Part shown: positions 1-46,733 of the stretch, in pieces
Numbering within the stretch: the stretch's first letter is position 1
Layout: each line of letters starts with the position of its first letter
Source of the DNA: Tubiluchus corallicola
Lineage: Eukaryota > Priapulida > Priapulimorpha > Priapulimorphida > Tubiluchidae
Length of the DNA: 60,000 nucleotides
Assembly: GCA_030141605.1 (NCBI GenBank)
Contig: JAQGDQ010000066.1
Coordinates: 250,001-310,000 of the forward strand
Direction: 5' to 3'
Program-made: the position numbers and the translations under genes
The notes under the pieces: model-generated
The model's database searches: none
Told to the model about the DNA's origin: nothing
The model's input: only the letters and a program-made list of their open reading frames with translations

Positions 1-1110
1 TTGACAGTCGTGATGTTGATTCCGTGAATCTGGGATTAATTTTCCTTTCGATCTCGAAATCCTTAAATTAAGAAGAATCTCTGTCCTAAGTCGTAAGCGT
101 AGATGTATTATACTTGGAAGCATTTTTGTGTGGCGGTATTTGTATTTAAATAACTTTTAAATAAAACTGTAAGGGCACTGACAATTGAAATTTGTAATTG
201 GTAATTTATTACTAAAATTCATATTACGTTTTTCATTTTGCCTTTCAATGGCAAATTAATCTTATCTGTACAAAAGTCAATCCACGCGGTAATGGTAGTA
301 CGCTTGGACGCTTTAACTGGCTCTTTTAATTATGTGATGTACATATGTCCATTGTGCAAGCTATTTTAATTATGTGGTCTACATAACCTCATTTCAGGCT
401 GCCAAGCACTGGGTGTATGATATCTCCTTCAAAAGGAACATAATCAATTAAAGAATGCGTGCTTGCCTTTTGAAGCCATTCTGAATTTCTCTGCGCTGAC
501 GTCATCTAGCAATCGCCGACTGCAGAAAAACCGCAGATTGCGTTTGCCTTTGTGCTGTAGCGTGTATTACTTGTTCAATAATGCGATCATATATACATGT
601 GTGGCGGATTGCGGCCGGCTTCTGTCATCTGGTAGACAATCTGAATCGATGATCATACAGGTCGATTTATTATAGATTTTTTTCACGTGAATAACGAATC
701 GTGTGTAACATGAAAATGCTAACCATGTAAGCTTGTTTGCTGTTATGAAGCCAATTGTTACAAAGCCACACATTACTCTTGTGAGCCGATATCGAACACG
801 CTTTAAGCAAGAAAAAACTCTAAGCAGGTTATACTGAACTTTCTAATGAGTAACTACAACTGTAAACTATTAATTTAGCTACTGATTTCTAGTGGGGTAT
901 CTAAAGCAGTGTGCTACTTTTACCTGTATGAACTGTGCCCAGTCTAATTCTTTTGCTAATCGTCAGTGTATATATGGATGCTTTCGTGACAGTTGATGGT
1001 CATTAGATAGATGATATGAGTTAGTGTGGAACATGCTACATTAATAATCTTGTCATGGAGATAATTAATGTTGAACTGAAAATAAGTTTGAATTAAAGTA
1101 GAGGAAGTAT
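1..1110. other. AT-rich non-coding, no gene seen
   Basis: No open frame here has a recognisable protein, and no repeat family was recognised by eye. It lies upstream of the Ca2+-ATPase gene. The first coding exon of that gene starts directly after a splice acceptor, so a non-coding 5' exon and promoter must lie upstream, possibly in this region, but I could not place them. Confidence 0.5.
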
Positions 1111-1114
1111 AGTG

Positions 1115-1245
1115 TTTTGGCTGTATTGTATTGTCTTGTATTCTAAGGTGTGTATTGTATTGTATTGTAATGTATTGTATTGTATTTTATTGTGTTGTGT
1201 TATGTTATTTTATGTTATGTTATGTTGTTATGTTAAATTATAGTA
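1115..1245. repeat. TGTAT-type pentamer tract
   Basis: Imperfect runs of TGTAT/TTGTA change gradually into TATGT/TTATG runs. It is a degenerate pentanucleotide microsatellite directly next to the inverted repeat that follows. Confidence 0.8.
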
Positions 1246-1252
1246 TATATTA

Positions 1253-1556
<304 letters not shown>

Positions 1557-1584
1557 ATATATATATATATGGGTTTATATATAA

Positions 1585-2200
1585 CTGACGAGGCTACAGC
1601 TCCAACGACGGCACCATTTTACATCAAATGAAAGGTCTTCACCCTAGGGTTTGCACCTGGGGGTTTATTCTTCGAATCGGGCCCACAGGGACGAACGGGG
1701 AGCGAAAAACCTCCAAAAATGGCAATTTTTGGCCATTTTTTGCAAAACTTACACCTCTTTTTTCTAGAGTTCCGGAATGGGCCGCGAGTGGTAATAATTG
1801 AATAGCCCATTCAACGGTGGATGTAATAGTCATACTTAGATTCCGCGGGAGGGCCACGGTGTCTCGTGACGGGCGTTTTCCCTGACCCAACCGCTCAAAT
1901 TTTGTAAAAAATTGATTTTGCTCAACCACCCTCTAGAAAAACTCAATTTCTGCAACTGTTTGGGCATGTTGGGAAAAAATAAGCAGACTCGCAGAAAGAG
2001 GACGAAACGCTCTATAAAATGCTATGGCATCATTGGGAGAAAGAGGTCCACCAACGGAAATGGGAAGGGTGTATTTCGAAGTTCTTTTTCTACCCCCCTG
2101 TGCTGCACGCTTTTTGGAACATCCATTGTCTTTGAGTTTGAGAAATTTTGCGGCTGTTCCAGGCATTTTTTTGTCACCCACCGTTCTACAGTAGTATAGA
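1585..2200. repeat. Interspersed repeat family, copy 1
   Basis: This begins with a segment containing gaggctacagctccaacgac and ggcaccatttt. The same blocks occur in order, diverged, at 2925-3300: gctacagct, ggcaccattt, a caaa...ggtct block, gcaaaactta.acctctt, and cgggcgttttccc.gaccca. The right half (about 1960-2195) matches a third piece at about 34755-34950 through tgtttgggc, aaaaaataagc, gaggacgaaac, gttctttttc and a ggaaca.cca.tgtc block. I found no credible protein in it. The class is unknown; it may be a non-autonomous DNA element. Confidence 0.7.
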
Positions 2201-2374
2201 TTATACATGTAAGTAAGTTGTGTTAGCCTAATTATAATCAGAGAAACAGCAAACAAAACTATGTAGATTGTCCGTGCATTATTGATCATTACTCGAGACA
2301 GACTAAGAGCATTTATTTTAGCACACAGTTTCAACTTTGTGCAAAATGTTTTGCATGGTTTTGCTGTGATGCTG

Positions 2375-2830
2375 TACTGTTGGTGCTGGTGCTGAAGGTG
2401 TCGTCATCGTTGTCATCATCATCGCCATCGTCTTCAACAATACGATCACTGTGTGATGTTGTGGATTTAATGTGGCGGGTGTGGTGAGAGTGCTGTGGGT
2501 GTTGTGTTGTGGGGTGGTAGGGTGTGTATGGTTTGGTGGAGTGGCGTGGTGGGTGTGGTGTAGTGTGGTCTGGGTGGTGTGGTGAGGTATTGATAGCGTG
2601 GTGTGAGTGATATGGTTCGGATAATGTGGTAGGGTGATAGGGTGTTGGTGCTGTTGAGGTAGTTTAGTGGGTGTGTTGATGTTGCGGCATGGTGTGGTGT
2701 GGGTGGTGTATTGTGAGTGGAGTTGTGCGTTGGTTTGGTGCGTGTGCGGGTGGTGCGTTATGAGTAGGGTGGTGGGTGGTTGTGTGGGTGTGGTGTGGTG
2801 TGGGTTGTTGTTGTGAGTTTATGTGCAAAA
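2375..2830. repeat. G/T-rich low-complexity tract
   Basis: About 450 bp in which the plus strand is nearly all G and T (variants of GTGGTGTGGT), after a short cat/cgt triplet stretch. The G+T versus A+C asymmetry is very strong. No gene is seen. Confidence 0.75.
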
Positions 2831-2860
2831 TCCTTTTTGTGAGGTTTGGTTAGTCTATAT

Positions 2861-3300
2861 ATTAATTTCGGTGGTATGTTATAACAGTTATATATATACA
2901 TATAAGATTCGAAGCTACAGCTTGGACGGCGGCGGCACCATTTGCGGCGATCTATATATCAAAGGTCTCGATCTAGTGTGGTCGCACTGGGGTTGATTTT
3001 TCGAATAGGCCGTTTTTCGCAAAACTTAAACCTCTTATTTCAGGAGAATGGGAATGGGTCATGGGTGGTGCTGGCTATGGATAGATGGTCCGTTCAGCGC
3101 TGGGTGTAGTAGGCATATTTAGAATTCACAAAAGGGTCACGGCACCACGCAACGGGCGTTTTCCCGGACCCAACTCTCGATTTTTCCGAAATCTTGGCCA
3201 AACCGCCTGTAGAAAAAACGTTCTAGCGGCGCCTGGTGGGACTCTCGAAAGAAGATATATTGCTCTTTAGAAAGAGGATAAGCAGGGCTACACGCTGATA
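2861..3300. repeat. Interspersed repeat family, copy 2
   Basis: It starts with attaatttcggtggtat (2861-2877), the same block that begins the inverted repeat at 1253. It then follows copy 1 block by block: gctacagctt, ggcggcaccattt, ttcgaata, gcaaaacttaaacctctt, a gggcgttttccc block, and agaaagaggataagc near 3269. It is diverged from copy 1 and has internal deletions, so it is an old insertion. Confidence 0.65.
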
Positions 3301-3578
3301 TGAGCTGTATTTTAGGACACTTTCTTCCTGAGGAGCTGTGACGAGTTGATTGGGAGGTTCCATTTCGCAATATTTTCGCTTGGAAAACTGCCGACACAAT
3401 GGCATTGTTCTGGCGCCATTCATTATACACTGCTTATAATCTTATGACTTTATTTCAGTAAAAGCTACTGGCTTTGCATTATAAATGAGGACTATGTAGG
3501 ATGTTCGCGTATTTTTGATTATAAGTGTATTTATACGCAAACTTTCTTGCGGGTCTTTGCTAGTATTATATTAATTTA

Positions 3579-3855
3579 TATATCATATCATATCATATCA
3601 TATCATATCATATCATATCATATCATATCATATCATATCATATCATATCATATCATATCATATCATATCATATCATATCATATCATATCATATCATATCA
3701 TATCATATCATATCATCATATCATATCATATCATATCATATCATATCATATCATATCATATCATATCATATCATATCATATCATATCATATCATATCATA
3801 TCATATCATATCATATCATATCATATCATATCATATCATATCATATCATATCATA
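3579..3855. repeat. ATATC pentanucleotide array
   Basis: About 55 almost perfect copies of a five-base unit (ATATC), with one phase slip near 3714-3718 (tatcatcata). Because five and three share no factor, it gives an open frame repeating Ile-Ser-Tyr-His, which is not a gene. Confidence 0.98.
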
Positions 3856-3924
3856 GCATATATAATATTATATATACATTTTTCTATTGTGATTTACCTA
3901 GATTAGGTTCTTGCAATTCTGCAG

Positions 3925-4030
3925 TCATCGGAGATTTTAATGGCGTACCTCAGGGACAGTCATGAGCCCATTAGTGTCTGTAGTTTATACGTGAAATTTA
4001 AAGAAGCATTACTTCGTCGTACTCTTCACT
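3925..4030 (+). pseudogene. Possible non-LTR retrotransposon RT remnant
   Basis: The stretch gattttaatggcgtacctc followed by agggacagtcatgagcccat can be read, allowing a frame change, as the N-G-V-P-Q-G-x-S-x-S-P-L block of LINE-type reverse transcriptases. About 70 bases on, ttcgtcgtactcttcac resembles the segment after the catalytic YxDD box, but the DD itself is missing and the spacing is too short. If real, it is a broken scrap. Confidence is low because the match is short. Confidence 0.25.
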
Positions 4031-4039
4031 TCTTACGAA

Positions 4040-5431
4040 GACAGTCTTGAAAGACTCGACGGAACAATGATAATCTAATATAAACTAATCTAATCTAATT
4101 TAGTAGTTACTGCATGCTAATTTTCGTATACAGTAACAAAATATCATATTTAAAAACCGATATTAAATACTAAAGGAGTCTTTAGTAGACTGTATCTTTA
4201 AACAAAGGTAGTAATAAAACTGGTTCTGGTACTGTCTGTTAGTATAGCCGCTTTATTAAATTTGCCTTGCTTCGCTCACGCAAACTGCTGTGAAGATATT
4301 GTGTCACTACATGCATTACGTCATTCAGTACTGTTTGAATTATTTATTTACTTTTAAACGATTTGCTGACAGTGCAATGTGCATGCTAGTGGCTATATGA
4401 GCTAAAAAATTTTAATTTAGAATTTGCCTAAAGTGTCACCACGCAGAACGCTTGTGAAGCGTTCTTAATATTGAATGTTTAATTTTGTTTGCTGTGGGGT
4501 TTCATTTTCTCGCGTTGTATTAAAGCTGGAAACGCTTTTATTACTAACTTGGCTTCGGGCTGCGTAGAGTGTTTGTGTCATATTAGTCACCGGTTTTTGA
4601 AGAAGTGCGACATGAATCGTAAAAATTGTTATCTTCTAAATCAGTTCGAATTGTCGCTGTTTGCTTATATAAGAACAACATCTGATTCAACATGCAAGAA
4701 GGTTAGGTAATGTTGCAAAGTGTTCACATTTAGTTGTAAAAGACTTGCCCCTGAGTGTGACATCAAACTGAAAAAAAACGTAATTGATCGTCTTGTCTGA
4801 ATACTCTCTATTTGATATCAAGAATGTTTGCTGCCGGTGGTATGATTTGTACCAGTAGAATAAATACAGCCTACGATTCATTTTGAAACTTATGGCTCCT
4901 TTATATTATTATTTTTGCAAGTTAAATGTGACGAGTCGATATCGATAAAATACCAGCTGCATCACCCTAAACAGATAGTATATAAACATTTTTTAGATTT
5001 GTAGTTTTCAGTTTTACTCCTTGTCATCACCGTTCGTTTGTTTGTTTGTCCGTTAGCAAGATCTTGCAGGAAATAAGTCGTTAGAGAGAAATGCATGAAA
5101 CAAAGGCGAACGTATTAAACTTTGATACTGATTTAGCTTGTTTAAGGATTGTTCGGCTTTGGTTTAAGTCTGTCCTCTGTTGGATTCCACTCTAGTTTCA
5201 CTATGCTTTTTGTTCACTATTTCTTCCATACTGTTAGGTCCTAAAGACTTAAACGATCATGCAAGGTATATGAACAATGGGATGTAGGTGATATTTTATC
5301 GTTTAACTTTTACGTTGTCACTATTAATGATGCTACTTACGTGAACACCATTTCCACGTGCACGGTGTAACTAATTTATATACCTTTCAAGCTCTATTCG
5401 GGATATTCATTGTTTTTTAATATTTTTTCAG
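4040..5431. other. Non-coding, upstream of the Ca2+-ATPase coding start
   Basis: No recognisable gene or repeat. Its last bases form a good 3' splice site (tattttttcag, ending at 5431) for the first coding exon, so at least its right part is a 5'-UTR intron. Confidence 0.6.
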
Positions 5432-5457
5432 AAATCGGCTAGCAGCTAATCGTGAAG

Positions 5458-41643
<36,186 letters not shown>

Positions 41644-41779
41644 ATACTGATTAAATTTGAATCAGTAATGGCCGTAAAGCATTGCCCTGGGGCATACCAT
41701 GAAAAACGGCACTATGCCCATTCGCTTTTTTAAAAAGCATTTGAAAGGAAGACGAACTGCAAAGAATACTTAATGTTTA

Positions 41780-41785
41780 AATAAA
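41780..41785 (+). terminator. Candidate poly(A) signal for isoform b
   Basis: AATAAA 137 bases after the stop codon of last exon b. Several later AATAAA copies exist (about 41998, 44234). Confidence 0.4.
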
Positions 41786-44700
41786 AGTTTATTTAAGGGC
41801 AATTTTTGCAAACTCACAGCTTATAGGTACAGGTCAAGTAAAGACATTTTTGAGAAGTCTTGAATGATGTAACACTCACATAACTCAAGTTTTTATCCAT
41901 TCTGTAGATCAAGTGATTATGTAGACTTTAGAGGTGTATAAATTGTTTGCAGCGCCTGTTTTTTCATTAGAAAGCCATTAAGGATATAATTTTATAAAAT
42001 AAAATTGTTGCAGTGTGAGTTCATAGAATCTCTTTTTTACTTCAGGATATTTTATTACTTGAGTGAAACTGTTTTGTCGATGTTTAAGGCGTTTCACCTG
42101 TAAAATAGGATGTTTGCATATATTATATAATTATTTGGCTATAATTTAAGCAATGACAGCTAAAACATGAAGTAGAATAAAACTGAATCATTTAAAATGA
42201 TCAGAATTTAAAAAAAGTGATTCACCAAATTACATAGTGTAATTACTAGTTTGTTTGTACCATGCCATATGTTGGAGGCTTCTGAGTTGTGTTTCTTGCT
42301 CAATAACTGCTATTCTGTCCATATTCTCATAGATGTTTGTGTAGGTTATAATAAACAATGGAGCCATTGCAACAGATTAGTTGATTACCTAGTCAGTGAA
42401 TCCCAAAGTTCTTACACTCGTCAGCTTTTTGAGTCCTAGTCATTTGTGTATTAAGCTGTTTAGTAAATTGTGTAGCATATTTAGCATTATTCTATGTCAG
42501 TGGCTGCTGATTATTGGCAACTAATTGTTGCAGTCTAGTTTAAGAAGAGTTTGAATGTTTGTAGAATGCATTTTATGATTTTTCTAGCATAAAAATCATG
42601 TGAGGTTTTTTCTACCTAAACAGTTTAAAATTTTCCCAAACCTCAAAGATTTCTTTATATAGATTGCTTATAGTAAGCATGCAAGTTATAAATTGCCAAA
42701 ATTGAATTTACATCACTGACTTCTAAATGAAATAAATTATTTTCAACTTTTTTTAAATTTTACATTAAACTTTCCATAAGTAGGCCAGTGTATATATACT
42801 TATATACATATGGTGATGTGTATGTATATACACTGTCACCAAGTCTTTAATGTAAAAACTTTATTTACTTAAATTAAGTTGTGCCATGAGTACCTAGAGT
42901 TTACTGAGTTAGTTTATTGTATATGTAAATCACGCTGGAGGTACCAGTGACTGGGTTGACATTTCACATTTTGTAAATAATTAATGAAAAACTGTGGCGC
43001 TGTTAACTAATTATGTCATGGGGAATTATAATTATGGTCTGTATTGTTATCATTTTTGAGACTATTTACTTAAGTGTTTTCTCACTATTTATTACTATTA
43101 TTATTATTACTATTATTATCATTATTAGTTAATTATTATTAACGATAATATTATTAGTACTACATACGAGTCTTCATTGTTGTTGTCACGTAAAATTTTA
43201 CGTAAGTATTGCTTCTGATACGGCTATCAGTGTGGTGGGCCTAATTAGCACTAGATCGTAATATACATGTATTAAGTTAATAGTACACTTACGTGGGTAG
43301 ACCTGCAGCACAGAAAAACAAACCTTGATATTTTCAATCCTGTGGCTACTTTGTTTATCACGTTTAGCACAGGAACACATCAGGTTTAAATTTGTTTTTT
43401 CATGTTTGCATTGGATCTATGTATGGTGTACAGTTCGACTTTTGCATGTAATATAATGTGGTCTATGTTTTATGCCAATGTTAGTAGTTCTAGAGATATT
43501 TTATTGCTTGTTATGTAGGTAGTCAGCTGGTCTAGTCATCGTGATGCCAAGTACATAAATTATGTAAGTTATGAAATTAACTAACACGTGCAAATAGTGA
43601 GATTTAGTCAAAATTGTATTGTCCTAATACAAAGGTAGTCAGTGATTGATTAAAACAGTTAATAAATTTGATTGGTAAAAATAATTTGTGTATGTGTTGT
43701 CAGCTAGTGTTAAATTAATTTAATTGGTAATTGCCGAGTGCCACAAATGTGCATCAAACTCTCCTAAATAGTGATCGCTTTACGTATGGTTAAGGAGTAC
43801 CCTCTGCTTTTTTACTGGCCGTTAGACACTGGTTAGTTCTTGTCTTTAGTATGGCCTAGTACTGCATGTGTAGTAAAACTATACTTAATTGTTGTGCTAC
43901 GTTATCTGAGTAGTTCTCATTTTCCACAAAAAGGCGGCATTGTGATTTATACATAAATGACCCTATAATAGGGGAAACTATATGTTACCATACACTGTAC
44001 TGTTGTAAATACTAATTATTCCAAGCTTCTTAAACCGTAATGCCCCTTCTCCCCATTTGCACCAGCTTTTGGAGTGTTAAGTATAATGTATCATAGTCTT
44101 TCTTGTTGTTATTATTACATCAGCCGCTAATTAATTAATAGCAGTTAATTAGGTATTTTACACTTTTCTCACTGCTGTGGTTTTTGTTTTGAATTGATGT
44201 TGCCTTATGTTATCATTTTCAAGGTTTGAAATGAATAAAGGCGAGTTGTTATCCAATTTCAGATTTATTTAGCTTTTAATGTTAAATTTTATCTATCTGT
44301 TTATTTATTTATTGTAGTAATAAGAACTTTATTTGCAATGTAACTACAAAACTTTTTCACTAAATTCACACAAATGAAAAGCAATATCTTAGAAGATGTA
44401 TTTTAACCCAGGATTGTATTAAAAATATCATAAATAACGAGGTTATTGAGGCCAGAGGCTCAGAAAATCAATAATGACAAACTATTTATAATTTTGTGTG
44501 ATAGTTTTTTCTCATGTCATTTACTAGGATCACCTGAAGTATTCTGAAAGTCACGTGTTTGAATTAGATTGGTCTATATAGACGAGCTTTTGATACAGGC
44601 TGACACTCACTGTACACGTAGGTTTTTACACTATGTATTTTTTGCATCGCTAGGTGCTCATTGTTAATTTTCTCTAATTTTTAACTTAACATATTCAGTG

Positions 44701-46733
44701 AACAGGAATTTAGTAATGCTCAGTTGCTTTAGGAACTAAATTTAGTTATGCAGGGTATGCATGTCTGTTGTATAAAATCATATCAACAGGCATGTAACAT
44801 TGTGACTAGTTTATATCGGATGTCGCAGAAAAAATGTGTCAAAGTTTAGACTACAAAAATATTAGAAACAGGTCTCATCCAAATATTACAGTACTTTAAC
44901 ATATGCTTGTGAGCTTTGGTAGCGATGATTTTGTGGTGATAATGATGAGATGTTGAATGTAGTGATGACTGAACAGCGCTAACGATGACGATTACTTGTA
45001 ACGTAATCATGGCTATGATGACGGTGGCAAGCACGGCAGTGACTATGACGATGAGTACAATGATGATAATAATAACAGTGGTGACGATTGGCAATGAGAA
45101 TGAGCATTCTGCAATGATGTATGTTTACACTCATAACAAACACACTGGCTTTTGGGTTTTACTTTTTCTACTTCAGTTATCGAGCTCACATCTACGCGTT
45201 GTTGGAAGTATTACTAATAAGCTAATTAGATTACTATAGTCACTTATTTAAGTGCATTTAATATGAATTTGATATGAAAACATCTATTGAAGGTTTCATT
45301 TAATAACGGCCACATTCTTTAGATGCTTTTTTGGGACTAGCATAAATTTGCCAAGTTTAATTCTCTTAATTTTTTTTCGATAAGTTACAGGGCCAAAGGT
45401 CAGATAATTTTGGCGAAATAGCCACACGTGTCTTTCTATGTCCTTCAGAAATCTTTTGAAAAAAGGGGTATGTGACAAACTTTCCGTGGTTGACTGCGCT
45501 ATTTTTTAGATAAAACGAACAGCCAAGACTATAGTTTTATCCAGGATATTATTATTTATATTAAATAATAATAAATAATAAATATACTGCAATAAAGTTA
45601 ATTTATATAATTATTAAGCGCAGGACTGCGTTGAGAAACACGCTGGTAAATAAAAAGAAATCTAACGCTTGGTAAATACGTAAAAATGGCTAGAAAGTAC
45701 CTGCGAGCTACAATTGAAAAAACGATTTTTAGTCCTGTCTACTGTGCTCTAATGGACAGTGGATATAAGTTTGATTTGTATTTCCATCAAAGTATATTAT
45801 TCGATTGTGACAATATGAAATACATTTTAAAAAATGTATATATAGCAACTAACAAATTATTTTAAAGACGCAAAGCCTCACCAAATAATTGGAAAATATG
45901 CTAAGAACTCGTTTTTAGTTGTTAATTATTTATATTATAATCCTTTAATAAGAGTACACATTTTCTTTTATAAGACAATAAGACACACAACGTGCTTTAC
46001 ATACATTGATATCAAAGAGGCAAGTTCTTAATTCATAGCCTATACTCGGTACTTATACGAGGTAGAACAGTGAGGTAGTATAGTAACTTGAGCTTCAATG
46101 GTAGCAAATCTGTTCTAGAATGTAAAATGTTTTAGACATTGCTTGAACGTACTAAAATTGTATCGCGATCAAGTAATAAAAGTAAAATTTGTACAAAATA
46201 TAATTAAAATATCTCAAAAATTATAATGCATTTGTACAACGTTTTCGTGCACAACTAGTGTGAAACCAACAACACGAGACAATACGTTATTACTAGTAAT
46301 GACGTAATTCAAATCTATACTACTTTCGATACTCAATGTGGTTAAAACAATGATTGTGTAGGCACGTGTTTTTAATTAAGCATTCGAGTTGTTTTGAGTT
46401 CTCCAGATTCAATCAAAGTTAAAATGTTTCTGTACACCTTTAGTAACAATAATAGCTTAAAAAGCTTATCTTTTACCACGTGGTTTCGTGCATTTAACAA
46501 GAATTACGTGTGCTCGTTAATACGCAATTAAGCAGATCTACGATTAAATGACTTGGTGTCAAGTCGCTATAATCCGTAAATACTGTGCAATTGATCAGAT
46601 TATGACTGTGATACTACTAACTTTTTGGCTACACAAATAAATAAAAGCATAGAGGCCATTCGGTATATATTAAAGACATTTGCACTTTAGTACACTGGCT
46701 GACGTCAAATGTCTATATACAATCTTTGACTAT
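41786..46733. other. Intergenic between convergent genes
   Basis: 5 kb, AT-rich. It contains TTA-rich triplet runs (43088-43160), a GATGAC-like patch (44930-45095) and ATA-rich runs (45540-45600). No gene is seen. The PMCA gene (plus) and gene A (minus) converge here. Confidence 0.6.

Noticed and set aside
1933-2334. 133-codon minus-strand frame
   Set aside because: It lies within interspersed-repeat copy 1, shows no known domain, and its frame is not kept in copies 2 and 3.
3547-3906. 119-codon Ile-Ser-Tyr-His frame
   Set aside because: A direct translation of the ATATC array.
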